Counted from the stretch's first letter, positions 8,020 through 18,071 are shown. The stretch: DNA of 33,781 bases from Algoriphagus sp. (GCA_017858365.1 JAFMBQ010000004.1:1-33781), one strand, 5' to 3'. The notes: generated by a model from the letters alone, not told the origin. Program-made: numbers and translations.

Positions 8020-10449
8020 ATGATGAAGAAATTTTTTAATAAAATAGGAACCTGGATTAAAGGAAAACTGAACCTGATCAAGCCAGGTGCTTTTGCCATT
8101 AAAGGAGCAGTCATTGGATTGTTGGTTCTAACCTTGATCATGTTTGTGATCGAAGTGGTAGGAATGAGCATCAATGGCAAAGATTCTTGGATTCTGGTTT
8201 TTGCGCTACTTATCCTACTTGCCGTTTCGCTCATTGCTTTCCTTTCGGCGAAGCTGATCAAGTTGATTTTTGAAATCCCTCGGAGTTATAAGTTGGCGTT
8301 GATTGCTTGTGCTATTTTACTTTCATTAATTCGGTTAAATGATGAGCGCTTTACGGTTTTTCTAATCGTAGTTTTCTCTCTTTTTGGTGCTGGGATTGCC
8401 ATGTTTTGGAAAGGGCATTTCAAGAAGCTAACCACTCCAAAAAAAGTGGTGGCTAGTTTAGGCTCCTTCTTGGGTCTTGCGGGAATAAGCTGTTTGATCT
8501 ATTTTGGAAGTATCCGTGGATTAGAAATCGATGAACAGATTAACGCTGCCAAACTCACCGAAGATAGGGTTTCATCAATAGAAGCAGCCTCTCCAGCGGC
8601 GGATGGAAACTTTCAGTTTACCACCTTTACCTATGGCTCTGGAAAAGACATTCGAAGAGAAGAATTTGCCGAAGGCGCTACCTACCAAACCGAGTCTGTG
8701 GATGGGCGAGCTTTTCTGGACAATTGGAAAAAGCTTGGAGGCTGGTGGAGGGAGAAGTATTGGGGATTTGGAGCAAAGGAATTGCCGCTCAATGCACGAG
8801 TATGGATGCCAGAGGGCAAAGGCCCTTTTCCTTTGGTTTTGGTCGTACATGGCAATCACTTGATGCAAGACTTTTCGGATCCAGGTTATGATTACTTAGG
8901 TGAGTTTTTAGCTTCCCGAGGGATGATTTTAGCCTCCGTCGATGAGAATTTCATCAATGCATCTTGGACGGATCTTTTTGGTCGATTGGAAAAAGAGAAT
9001 GATGCCCGTGGTTGGATTTTGCTTGAGCATTTAAGAGTTTGGGATGAATGGAATAAAGATGAATCCCATCCACTTTTTGGCAAAGCCGATATGGATAAAA
9101 TTGCTTTGATGGGGCATTCTCGTGGTGGGGAAGCGGTAGGTCATGCAGCGATGCTCAATGACTTGGAATATTATCCGGATGACGCATCTATCAAACTGGG
9201 GTACCATTTCAACATCAAAGGCATTGTGGCTATAGCTCCTGTAGACGGGCAGTACAAGCCAGGAGGTTCAGGGACGAAATTTGAAAACGTGAATTACTTG
9301 ACTTTTCATGGAGCTCAGGATGCCGATGTGACTTCTTTTGCTGGAGCAATGCAATATGAGCGAATCAAATTCACTGATAGCGCCTACCATTTCAAATCGG
9401 CAGTCTACATCTCTGGAGCTAATCATGGGCAATTCAACACTTCTTGGGGTGACAATGATTATGGGGTGACTTTCAAAGGCATTCTCAACCGAGAACAATT
9501 AATGCCAGTTGCTGAACAAGAGGAAGTAGCAAAAGTATTTATCGGAGCCTTTTTGGAGGTAAGTTTGAATAATCGAGCTGAGTATTTACCGTTATTTACC
9601 GATGCCAGAAAAGGAAAAGATTGGCTTCCAGAGTCGATCTATTTAAGTCAATTTGAAGATTCAAACACTAGGATTTGGGCCGACTTTGAGGAAGATTTTG
9701 AGTTGACGAGCACTTCCACAGGAGGTGTAGCTGATGGGGAGAATTTGAGTGTCTGGAGAGAAGGTGAAATTGAAATGGAGTATGGGAAAAAGGGAAGTCG
9801 GGCAGTTTACCTCGGATGGAATTACGAGAAATTGAATGAAGGAATTGATACACTTTGGAAAGATGAAGCGAAGCCTTCTATTCCTGATTCTGCTTTGGCG
9901 AGCTACTCGATTACTCTTGATTCGATGAGTTTCAGACCGGACTCTACTTCAGTTTTGATCTTTTCTTTGGCAGAATCAACAGAAAGCTCAAATCCAAAAT
10001 CTGAGGGGAAATGGAAGAATGAAAATTCTGAGGATGATGAGGATCAGAATAATGCTACTAATTCAAGCGAAGTGCTAAACAATGAGCTTGACGAAAAGGA
10101 AGAGGACGGAGACGAAATTAAGAAACCTCAAGCACCTTTAGATTTCACAATTATACTTTCAGATTCGACTGGGGAAAAGTTAACTTTTCTGCTTTCTGAA
10201 TTTTCTCATCTCCAGAGGCAGATCAAGTCTAGGGTAATGAAAATCGACTTTTTGGATGAGAATGATCATTCAGAAAATATCTTTCAAACCTTCTTTTTTG
10301 ATCTGGAGAAAATCCGTGTCCTGAATCCAAAATTCAGATTTACTTCACTTCTTGAGATTCGCTTTGAGTTTGATCAAAATGAAAGCGGAGTCATCATTGT
10401 GGATAAGATTGGGCACATGAAAAATTTGAATATTGCAAAGCTTAATTAA
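8020..10449 (+). CDS. Membrane-anchored alpha/beta hydrolase with acidic linker and C-terminal extension
   Basis: The N-terminus has about five hydrophobic segments (about 28-47, 56-78, 91-105, 110-129 and 142-165), so it should sit in the inner membrane. An alpha/beta hydrolase domain follows. It has LVVHGNHL (oxyanion region), the nucleophile elbow GHSRGG with S367, an acid residue at D434 or D436 in GAQDADVTSF, and H469 in GANHGQF. The fold resembles chlorophyllase/PET-hydrolase-like enzymes, so an ester or lipid substrate is likely. From about 560 there is a C-terminal region I do not recognise, divided by an acidic, Asn/Ser-rich linker near 654-704 (SEDDEDQNNATNSS). At 809 aa it is much longer than a plain hydrolase. 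It lies 14 nt after the serine hydrolase in the same direction. Confidence 0.82.
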   Translation: MMKKFFNKIGTWIKGKLNLIKPGAFAIKGAVIGLLVLTLIMFVIEVVGMSINGKDSWILVFALLILLAVSLIAFLSAKLIKLIFEIPRSYKLALIACAILLSLIRLNDERFTVFLIVVFSLFGAGIAMFWKGHFKKLTTPKKVVASLGSFLGLAGISCLIYFGSIRGLEIDEQINAAKLTEDRVSSIEAASPAADGNFQFTTFTYGSGKDIRREEFAEGATYQTESVDGRAFLDNWKKLGGWWREKYWGFGAKELPLNARVWMPEGKGPFPLVLVVHGNHLMQDFSDPGYDYLGEFLASRGMILASVDENFINASWTDLFGRLEKENDARGWILLEHLRVWDEWNKDESHPLFGKADMDKIALMGHSRGGEAVGHAAMLNDLEYYPDDASIKLGYHFNIKGIVAIAPVDGQYKPGGSGTKFENVNYLTFHGAQDADVTSFAGAMQYERIKFTDSAYHFKSAVYISGANHGQFNTSWGDNDYGVTFKGILNREQLMPVAEQEEVAKVFIGAFLEVSLNNRAEYLPLFTDARKGKDWLPESIYLSQFEDSNTRIWADFEEDFELTSTSTGGVADGENLSVWREGEIEMEYGKKGSRAVYLGWNYEKLNEGIDTLWKDEAKPSIPDSALASYSITLDSMSFRPDSTSVLIFSLAESTESSNPKSEGKWKNENSEDDEDQNNATNSSEVLNNELDEKEEDGDEIKKPQAPLDFTIILSDSTGEKLTFLLSEFSHLQRQIKSRVMKIDFLDENDHSENIFQTFFFDLEKIRVLNPKFRFTSLLEIRFEFDQNESGVIIVDKIGHMKNLNIAKLN

Positions 10450-10581
10450 GTCTCTATTAAACAAATGTATGCACTCTATCAAAATCATCACAAGATATTT
10501 ACTTCGTTAATGCGATTAGCCCTTGAAAATTCAACAATTTGTAAGAACTTTATTTTTAATAAATAACACACAATTTTTTTT

Positions 10582-13350
10582 ATGAATAATTTTGAGAGTA
10601 AAATATGGAGGATTTTATCCTTCATTTTCTTAGTAGTAGCTGCAAGTGCTTGTCAAAAACCTGAGGGGTTCACAAAAGTGGTCTTGATAGAAGGAATTGA
10701 TGAGCCAATGGCAATGACATTTCTTCCAGATAATCGAATTCTTTTTGTGGAAAGAAAAGGTGCTGTGAAGATTTTGGATCAAAAAACCAGAAAAATTTGG
10801 CTAGCTGCTACGATTCCGGTTTCTACCAAATACACCAATAAAGAAGGACTCGTAATCGAATCTGAAGAAGGAATAATGGGAGTGGTCGTTGATCCAGATT
10901 TTGAAAAAACCCCATGGGTGTATATTTATTTTGCAGACCCTGAAGAGCCCCAACATGTGTTGGCGAGATATGATCTAAATGGGAGTACCATAGATGAGGC
11001 ATCGAAAAAAATTCTTTTGGTTGTTCCAATACAAAGGGGTGTTAATCATACTGGAGGTAAAATGGTTTTCGATCAAGAAGGAAATCTTTACCTAACTATT
11101 GGAAATAACACGATAAACCCGAGATCAGGAACTTCCAGCTTGGATGAACGACCAGGATTTGAAAAGGCCGATGATCAAAGAACTGCCGGGAATACCAATG
11201 ATTTGAGAGGTAAAATTCTAAGAATCCATCCTGAAGACGATGGAACTTACACGATTCCAAAAGGGAATTTATTCCCAGAGGGTACTGAAAGGACCAGACC
11301 TGAAATTTATACTATGGGTCATAGAAACCCTTGGAAGGTTAGCCTGGATAGTGAAACGGGATATATGTATTGGGGAGAAATAGGGCCTGACTCTGATGCT
11401 GATTCGATTGGGGGATCTAAGGGGTATGATGAATTTAATCAGGCCAAAGGACCTGGCTTTTTTGGATGGCCATATTTCATTGGAGATAATCAGGCGTACA
11501 AGAGACATGACTTTTCTACGGGCACATATGGCGAGCCATTTGATGTGAATAATCCAGTGAATGAATCTGTAAATAACACGGGTATAAGAGAGTTGCCTAC
11601 TCCTGTGGTACCTGCTTTTATCTGGTATCCTTATGATGTTTCGGAAGACTTTCCATTGTTGGAAAGCTCTTCAAGAAGTGCCACTGGAGGTCCGGTGTTC
11701 AGAAGGAAAGATTTTGATAAAGAAGCTCCCTATGTTTTTCCAGCCTACTACGAGGGAAAATGGTTAATCGTAGATTTTATGCGAGGCTGGATTATGTCTG
11801 TGAGCATGGATGATAATGGAGATTATAAATCTATGGAGAGATTCCTTCCAGAGGAGACATTTAGTTCCGCAATTGACATGGATTTTGGTCCAGATGGAGC
11901 GCTGTATATTCTTGAATATGGCGAAGGTTGGTTCAAAAGAAATCGCGATTCTAGAATAGTGAAAATCGAATATAATAGAGGAAATAGAAGACCAAATGTG
12001 AATGTAAGGGCTGATAAATTAGCTGGTGCCGTTCCATTTACTGTAAACCTCACCTCAGAGGGAACCAATGATGATGATAATTATGATAAGGGGAAACTTA
12101 CCTACAGTTGGGAGATTACTTCTGATAATGGAACTGCAATAAATCTAAAGGGAGCAGATGTGTCTTATATTTTTAAGGCAGCTGGCGCTTATAAAGTAAC
12201 ACTGACTGTTACGGATACTAAGGGGATATCTAATTCGGCAAGCCTTGACTTAGTGGCTGGAAATGATCAGCCTGCGGTAAGTATTGATTTCAAAGGGAAA
12301 AATAAGACCTTCTATTTTGGAGAGAAGTCATTTGATTATAAAGTAATAGTGACTGATAAAGAGGATGGTAGTACGGCCAATGGCTCCATCAAGAAAGAGG
12401 AAGTAGCCATTACTTTTGATTATGTTCCAGCTGGCTTTGATCCAATCGAGCTGGCATCAAAACATAGTGGAGCTGAAACAAATGCTGTTCTAAATATTGG
12501 ACGTAACCTCATCGAATCAAGTCGTTGTACATCTTGTCATCAATTTGATTCGACTTCAGTTGGTCCAAGCTATGCTGCAGTTGCCAAAAAGTATCCAAAT
12601 ACTCCTGCAAATGTCAACATGTTGGTAAAGAAGATAATTAATGGAGGAAGCGGTGTTTGGGGAGAATATGCTATGAGTGCCCACCCACAGCTTTCTGAAG
12701 CTGACGCAAAGCGTATGGTGAAGTATATTTTTAGCTTAAATGAGGATCAGTCCACCGTATCATCACTTTCATTGGAGGGAAAAATTTACCCTGAGGTACC
12801 AGAAGGAGAAGATGGTCAGGGAGGATATTTACTCAGAGCTTATTATTCAGATAAAGGATCGGGAAATGTCACCTCTTTATCCGGTGAAGATTTTGTGGCT
12901 TTGAGAAATCCATACCTAGACCCTCAGCTAGCTGAAATAAGGAAAGGCGTTCAATTAGTGACAAAACCTAGCGTCAATTTCTTTATGGTGGGAGATCAAT
13001 CCCACATTGGGTTCAAAGAAATCGATATGACAGGCATCAAAGAAATCATGCTCTATCTAGGAATTAGTGACCGTGATCTAGCTAAAGGAGCTTCGGTTGA
13101 AATCCGATTGGACTCCCCTACTGGCAAATTAATTGGCCAGACTGACAAAGTCACTGAAGCTCCAAATAGTAGTTTTAGACCAGCTGCTGGTGTTTCAAAA
13201 TTTGAGTGGAGAAGACAAAATTCTGCAAAATCATCAGCCACCGTATCTCCTGTAAGCGGTAAACATGATATTTACTTTGTTTTCAAAAATCCAAAAGCGA
13301 AAGCCGAAGAAGTCTTGGTTTCTGTTAATGAAATTCAATTCAAAAACTAG
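10582..13350 (+). CDS. PQQ sugar dehydrogenase-PKD-cytochrome c-carbohydrate-binding lipoprotein
   Basis: This exported lipoprotein has a lipobox ending ASAC at C24. The first part (about 30-465) is a sorbosone/glucose dehydrogenase propeller with MGVVVDPDF, H156 in NHTGGKM and R248-N249 in GHRNPW, the positions expected to act with PQQ. A PKD-type immunoglobulin-like domain follows (about 467-555; AAGAYKVTLTVTD). A cytochrome c domain (about 630-715) has CTSCH at 649-653 and a likely Met ligand in YAMSAHPQL. The last 190 or so residues look like a CBM6-like beta-sandwich. It would oxidise a sugar or polyol while held on a polysaccharide. It reverses the domain order of the 5049 protein. The gene lies 132 nt after the hydrolase and ends before a strong hairpin terminator. 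Confidence 0.88.
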   Translation: MNNFESKIWRILSFIFLVVAASACQKPEGFTKVVLIEGIDEPMAMTFLPDNRILFVERKGAVKILDQKTRKIWLAATIPVSTKYTNKEGLVIESEEGIMGVVVDPDFEKTPWVYIYFADPEEPQHVLARYDLNGSTIDEASKKILLVVPIQRGVNHTGGKMVFDQEGNLYLTIGNNTINPRSGTSSLDERPGFEKADDQRTAGNTNDLRGKILRIHPEDDGTYTIPKGNLFPEGTERTRPEIYTMGHRNPWKVSLDSETGYMYWGEIGPDSDADSIGGSKGYDEFNQAKGPGFFGWPYFIGDNQAYKRHDFSTGTYGEPFDVNNPVNESVNNTGIRELPTPVVPAFIWYPYDVSEDFPLLESSSRSATGGPVFRRKDFDKEAPYVFPAYYEGKWLIVDFMRGWIMSVSMDDNGDYKSMERFLPEETFSSAIDMDFGPDGALYILEYGEGWFKRNRDSRIVKIEYNRGNRRPNVNVRADKLAGAVPFTVNLTSEGTNDDDNYDKGKLTYSWEITSDNGTAINLKGADVSYIFKAAGAYKVTLTVTDTKGISNSASLDLVAGNDQPAVSIDFKGKNKTFYFGEKSFDYKVIVTDKEDGSTANGSIKKEEVAITFDYVPAGFDPIELASKHSGAETNAVLNIGRNLIESSRCTSCHQFDSTSVGPSYAAVAKKYPNTPANVNMLVKKIINGGSGVWGEYAMSAHPQLSEADAKRMVKYIFSLNEDQSTVSSLSLEGKIYPEVPEGEDGQGGYLLRAYYSDKGSGNVTSLSGEDFVALRNPYLDPQLAEIRKGVQLVTKPSVNFFMVGDQSHIGFKEIDMTGIKEIMLYLGISDRDLAKGASVEIRLDSPTGKLIGQTDKVTEAPNSSFRPAAGVSKFEWRRQNSAKSSATVSPVSGKHDIYFVFKNPKAKAEEVLVSVNEIQFKN

Positions 13351-13425
13351 TTTAAATAAAGTTGAATCTACTCCCTTTGGAGTTTCTTGCGATCTGGTGG
13401 ATGCTTGAAGGAGATGGATTGTAAA

Positions 13426-13465
13426 CCAAAAAAGTCTCAGACCATTCGGTCTGAGACTTTTTTGG
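13426..13465. terminator. Bidirectional intrinsic terminator, 18-bp perfect stem
   Basis: The stem AAGTCTCAGACC / GGTCTGAGACTT, extended by an A6/T6 tract and CC/GG, is perfect over 18 bp with the loop ATTC. It is flanked by A/T runs, so either strand gives a hairpin then U-tract. It sits between the convergent genes ending at 13350 (plus) and 13468 (minus). Confidence 0.93.
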
Positions 13466-13467
13466 AC

Positions 13468-16400
13468 TTAGTTTTCATTGATTCTAGTGGTGTCAGGCTT
13501 TGCCGGTGTTTTGGTTTTGGGCAAGAATCCTTTTAGTAATTTCTTAGCCTCTTCCACGGCCTTATCTTTAGATCCACTCACTTGCTGCTGTAGTTCCTTT
13601 TTTACACTATCCTGAATCAATTCAGCTTTAAGTTTTAGCTCCTGTTTGATGCTATCCTGTGCAACATTGAATTGCTCTGTAGCTTTTGATTGAAGGGACT
13701 GAGTTTCGCCGGATATCCGGGCTTTGAGCGCATTGCTCAGTAGCGCTTCCATACTATTTCCTCCAGCCAAAGCTATTTTCGGAGAATTATAATTTCCTGT
13801 TAGATTTAATGCTAAAGGAATCATTGAGTTTTCATCCATTTGCGTTCCCGATATAGTAGCTAAGATTGCATTGGCTTGTGCTCCAAACTTACCAGCTGGT
13901 ACCAGCATATTGATTAGGTAATTTAAGGAGCCATCAAAGCCTGCAGAGCCTTGAATGTTGGCTTGATAATCCCACAGTTTGACATCAAACGGGCGGACAT
14001 CCATTACCCCATTTTCGATCGAGATTGGAATGGAGATATTTTTGAGCTGAAGTGTATTGACATCTTTCAATCGGGTAAGACTAGTAATTCCCTCCAGAAT
14101 TTTACTGTCTTTCAACGCCGTCTCTGCCACTTTCAAAAGCCCTTTACCATCCAAACTGGAAAGAATAGGCATCATATCCTGACCTAATATTCCTGATAGA
14201 TTAATATTGGTATTGAACCGTCCCGAAAGATTCTGAGCAATTGGCGCAAAAGCCTTAATGGTATTGAATGCGATAAAAGACTCTGCTATACTGAGGTCTG
14301 CTATAGACAAATCAAAGTCGAATTTTGGATTACTTAGGTCTCTTGGATCATAGCTGCCATTCAACCCTATCGTTCCACCTAACGTCGTCATGCTCGCATC
14401 TGAAAAAGTCAGGACACCTTCACGTAGCAAAATTTTCCCCTTAATATTTTTCAAGGTCATTTTTTCATACAGAACCTCATCGGCAGTTGCCGCCATTGTG
14501 AAATCAACGTTTTTTGGAAGTTCGATTACACTAAGGCTAGATGTAGTATCCGTGGTTGCGCCTTCGGTCATCCATTCATTTGCATTGAATCGAGGACTTT
14601 TTACCGTTAATTGACCCTGGAGAGTTCCCTCATCGGTGAGGAAATAATTCATGTAGTTCGAAAGTGTGCCGCTGGCCTGAACAGGACTTTGGCCAAGTCT
14701 GGAGTCAAACTCGATTAAGTCGATTCGATCAGGGCTGAAGCTTGCTCGAGCTTTTGAAATCTCCACTCCTTGTGGAACTTCGGTTGAGGAAAATTTGAAC
14801 TGATCTACAGCTAGTGCCCCCCGAGTTTCCAATTGATTATATTTTTTGGCTTCGATGGCTGCATAAGACCCTTTTGTCTTCAAGTCCGCCTGAATTTTAC
14901 CTTCCATTTGAAGCCCATCCATTGGGAAAATTGCTAGGATTTTTTTCAAATCTACTGCTCCTATGATTTCCCCATCCCAGACGAGTTGATCAAAATTCCG
15001 GATTTTCAATTTTCCGCTGATTTTTTCCTCTTCCAGTACGAAACCAAATTGGCTTAAATCAACCAAAAAATCAGACATGTTTCCACTTTGATTTTGAATG
15101 CTTGCATTAATATTCATTTGCTCGATCGGCGCTGGATAATCCGCACTTTTCGCATAGCCATTAGTCAGTAAAAGCTTGGCATCAATGGCCGGGATAACTT
15201 TTGCTACCGAATCATATCTTCCTTTTGCCGAGGCATCCAGAGCTAGATTGCCCTTTAGCGCGAGCCCTTCAATCGGAAAAATAGTGGTGAGCTCTTCTAG
15301 GTTTAATTCACCTTTCAAAGTTCCGTCCATGGTGTAGCTGATCAAATCTTGTAGAAAGAATCTCCCTGAGATCGGATTGCTACCAAAATCCAACTTGAAC
15401 GTAGGAATACTAATTGAAGTATTATCCAAGTTGCTGGTCTCATTTTTTGCCCGAAAGTCAAGATTGATATTTTTCACAGGAAGAGGGAGATCAGGATATT
15501 TGAACATCCCGTCGCTGATGGTCATTCCAATATCGAATGCAGGGAATTTCTCATCGTTGTAAATTCCTTTGACAAACCCTTGAAAAGCCATTGTACCTGA
15601 GGTCTCCAAGCTGGAAAAACTTTCGGTATAAATCCCAGGAACCAAGGAAAGAAGACTTTTAAACGAATTCTCTTTGCCGTCAAAAGCCAAATCGAGCTCA
15701 ATATCATCAGTAGGCATAGCGACATATCCTTTCAAGTCGAAAAGGAAATCGTTGAGTTGGAAATTACCCTCGTCGAAGGAGAATTTCATCTTGTCCATAT
15801 CGACCTGAACGAGTGCATTGCCTTTGAAATCCTTGTTGCTGAGGTAGCTAATTCCTTCATAGCTGATATCTGCTATTGTGGAACTTAGCTCGAGTGGAAG
15901 TGCATAAACTGTACTGGTGAATTCACCAGATCCGCTGGCTTTCAATCCTCCCAAAGCCATAAAATAGTCTAGCTCGCGGTCATCATAGACAAAGTTCAAG
16001 TTATTAACCTCGATGAGGTTAGCCGCGATTTTTAAATTGCTTTCTTCAGCGCTACTTTCATCTTCTGAGGGATTGGTAATGTCATAATTAGCACGACCAT
16101 CTTCTAAAACTTTGACATAAAGGCTTCCCCCATTGAGGTGAATACCCGTCAGAGTGGGATACTCATCAAACAGAACCGATTTGAGATTAAAATCGATCTG
16201 AAGTTCGTTTAGAGCAAGTAAGGTATCTCCTTCGAAAGGCGCATTTCCCACAATTTTGAAATCTTCTACTCCCGCAGAAATATTGGGAAATCTTCTGAAG
16301 AAGCTGAGACTAATATTATCCAAATCATAAATAACCTGAGCATTGATGGACTTGGAGATTTCCTGATCGATCCGTGCAGCGATTTTGTCTTTGTATATGA

Positions 16401-16470
16401 AAGGCAAAGCAAGGGCTGAGATCAAAAGGAAGCCGATAATTCCCGATAGGATAAGAACTGTTTTTTTCAT
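13468..16470 (-). CDS. AsmA-family envelope protein
   Basis: Members of the AsmA-like/TamB-related families are anchored in the inner membrane and reach across the periplasm, where they help lipid transport or outer-membrane assembly. The start at MKKTV (16470) is preferred to the upstream ATG at 16491, because it places the basic residues directly before the single N-terminal hydrophobic segment (VLILSGIIGFLLISALALPFI). The first 150 residues match the AsmA N-terminal domain (ISLSFFRRFPNIS, LNGGSLYVKVLEDGRANYDI). The middle has long repeated beta-strand units of the LxGxLxL kind, and the AsmA_2-like part lies near 750-900. The last 90 residues form a coiled tail with a near-duplicate (QDSIKQEL, QDSVKKEL) and a Lys-rich end. 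The protein is exported and is about 1000 aa long. Confidence 0.85.
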   Translation of the reverse strand: MKKTVLILSGIIGFLLISALALPFIYKDKIAARIDQEISKSINAQVIYDLDNISLSFFRRFPNISAGVEDFKIVGNAPFEGDTLLALNELQIDFNLKSVLFDEYPTLTGIHLNGGSLYVKVLEDGRANYDITNPSEDESSAEESNLKIAANLIEVNNLNFVYDDRELDYFMALGGLKASGSGEFTSTVYALPLELSSTIADISYEGISYLSNKDFKGNALVQVDMDKMKFSFDEGNFQLNDFLFDLKGYVAMPTDDIELDLAFDGKENSFKSLLSLVPGIYTESFSSLETSGTMAFQGFVKGIYNDEKFPAFDIGMTISDGMFKYPDLPLPVKNINLDFRAKNETSNLDNTSISIPTFKLDFGSNPISGRFFLQDLISYTMDGTLKGELNLEELTTIFPIEGLALKGNLALDASAKGRYDSVAKVIPAIDAKLLLTNGYAKSADYPAPIEQMNINASIQNQSGNMSDFLVDLSQFGFVLEEEKISGKLKIRNFDQLVWDGEIIGAVDLKKILAIFPMDGLQMEGKIQADLKTKGSYAAIEAKKYNQLETRGALAVDQFKFSSTEVPQGVEISKARASFSPDRIDLIEFDSRLGQSPVQASGTLSNYMNYFLTDEGTLQGQLTVKSPRFNANEWMTEGATTDTTSSLSVIELPKNVDFTMAATADEVLYEKMTLKNIKGKILLREGVLTFSDASMTTLGGTIGLNGSYDPRDLSNPKFDFDLSIADLSIAESFIAFNTIKAFAPIAQNLSGRFNTNINLSGILGQDMMPILSSLDGKGLLKVAETALKDSKILEGITSLTRLKDVNTLQLKNISIPISIENGVMDVRPFDVKLWDYQANIQGSAGFDGSLNYLINMLVPAGKFGAQANAILATISGTQMDENSMIPLALNLTGNYNSPKIALAGGNSMEALLSNALKARISGETQSLQSKATEQFNVAQDSIKQELKLKAELIQDSVKKELQQQVSGSKDKAVEEAKKLLKGFLPKTKTPAKPDTTRINEN

Positions 16471-16657
16471 GAATATGTAATTTGAAGCCATTCGAGGATG
16501 GAACTGTAATTATTCCGATCAACAGGGAGCATGTTAAGTATCTACGCAGGATTTAAGAATGAGGACTTATTTCCTAACAAGATTTAAGCCGAATTAGTAG
16601 CATTTTCCTTCAAGAAAAATGTCAATGCCTATCCTTTCGAAGATACAATGCCAAATT

Positions 16658-18004
16658 TTATGACCCTGGAAATGAGATTCCATTCACTCTTCGGTAGAGA
16701 TTGAGTGCATACTTGTCCGTCATTCCGGAAATGAAATCAACTAATGCACGAAGTATGGGGTAAGGATTTACTTCAGCACCCCAACCTTTAAGTGGAAAAT
16801 CCTCCGGAAGTAGCCTTAATATGCTTTTGTCCTGTCCAGAAAAACGCTCCGGAAGGTAGAATTGATGATAAAGAGCTTTTGAAAACACCGAAAGCAATCC
16901 TTCCAAGACTTGAAACCCTGCAGCTTCTTTTTCCAACACAATCTTTGATCGATAAATCAGCCGGACTGATACTTCCGTGATCTTTTGTAAAGCTTTTGCC
17001 GAAGGAATAATATCGGTAAGCGACTTATCAAAATTTCCCTTGCACATGCTTTCCTCATACTGGGCAAACACTTCCACCGTTTCTTGAATTAGCTCGCCGA
17101 TCGCCAGGGCGCGAAGGGCGCCTAGATTTTGGGCATTACTTCGCCCCTCCATTTTTTTACGGTCAAACTTGTCTTTCAAAATTGGTGAAAGGAGCTTTAC
17201 CGTTTCATCAAATCCAACCAGGCCAAGCGTGCATCCGTCCTCCAAGTCGATGATGCTGTAACAAATATCATCTGCAGCCTCAACCAAAAATGCCAGAGGG
17301 TGTCTAAACCAGCATTCTGAACTGGATCGCTCCATGCCTAGTACGGCGGCAAGCTGTTCAAAATCTGTAGCTTGATTTGCAAAATAGCCATACTTTTTTT
17401 GACTTCGTCGGGCGAAATCACGCTGCTGGATCAAACTTGGTCTCGGGTATTTTGTAAATGCTGCCAAAGTAGCATGGGTGAGTTTTAAGCCAAATTGCTT
17501 AGAAGTCAACATTCGAAAGCCCTGAGCATTTCCCTCAAAATTGCAGAGATCGAATAATTGCTCTGGACGGATGTGAGATTCCCAATATTTTCCTGCCGGG
17601 TGAAATTTGAAAAAATCGGAGATTGCCTCCTCTCCAGCATGTCCAAATGGTGGGTTTCCAATGTCATGCGTTAAGGCAGCTGCAGCTACGATGGCACCAA
17701 TATCATAAGCAGTAATGCCTCTATTGCTCAGGTTTGGATATTTTTTGAGTAAAAACTCCCCAGCTATTTTCCCAAGAGATCTTCCTACACTTGACACTTC
17801 AAGACTATGCGTGAGTCTTGTATGAACAAAAGCCTGCTCTGGAAGGGGGAAAACCTGAGTTTTATCTTGAAGATTACGAAAGGGAGCTGAAAAAATAATT
17901 CGATCGTAATCTACTTCAAATTCACTTCGTGTATCCTGAGGCTGTTGTTTGTTCGGAGTATCACCAAATCTCCCCTTGGTGAGGAGGTATTCCCATTTCA
18001 TCAT
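16658..18004 (-). CDS. dgt: Deoxyguanosinetriphosphate triphosphohydrolase (dNTPase, HD domain)
   Basis: This enzyme hydrolyses dGTP or other dNTPs to the nucleoside and triphosphate, lowering nucleotide pools. It carries the HD-domain metal residues: the first His in THSLEV (residue 68 of the ORF), HD in ALTHDIGNPPFGHAGEEAI (115-116), and a later Asp in VEAADDICYSI. The family motif DRIIFSAPFRNLQDKTQV is near the N-terminus. The ORF can open at TTG 18010; I prefer the ATG at 18004 or the next at 18001. The length (about 448 aa) is usual for the family. It is divergent from the DUF4382 genes and downstream of no minus-strand partner within 90 nt. Confidence 0.93.
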   Translation of the reverse strand: MMKWEYLLTKGRFGDTPNKQQPQDTRSEFEVDYDRIIFSAPFRNLQDKTQVFPLPEQAFVHTRLTHSLEVSSVGRSLGKIAGEFLLKKYPNLSNRGITAYDIGAIVAAAALTHDIGNPPFGHAGEEAISDFFKFHPAGKYWESHIRPEQLFDLCNFEGNAQGFRMLTSKQFGLKLTHATLAAFTKYPRPSLIQQRDFARRSQKKYGYFANQATDFEQLAAVLGMERSSSECWFRHPLAFLVEAADDICYSIIDLEDGCTLGLVGFDETVKLLSPILKDKFDRKKMEGRSNAQNLGALRALAIGELIQETVEVFAQYEESMCKGNFDKSLTDIIPSAKALQKITEVSVRLIYRSKIVLEKEAAGFQVLEGLLSVFSKALYHQFYLPERFSGQDKSILRLLPEDFPLKGWGAEVNPYPILRALVDFISGMTDKYALNLYRRVNGISFPGS

Positions 18005-18017
18005 CCCCAAAAATAAG

Positions 18018-18071
18018 AAGGTCCTAGCATTATCCCTTACTATAGCAAAGAATCATGCTGGCATGGACCTT
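18018..18071. repeat. Imperfect inverted repeat in dgt / DUF4382 intergenic region
   Basis: AAGGTCC (18018-18024) is repeated inverted as GGACCTT (18065-18071), and inner GCAT/ATGC also pair. The arms are 40 nt apart between divergent genes, so this may be an operator dyad, but it could be chance. Confidence 0.35.
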
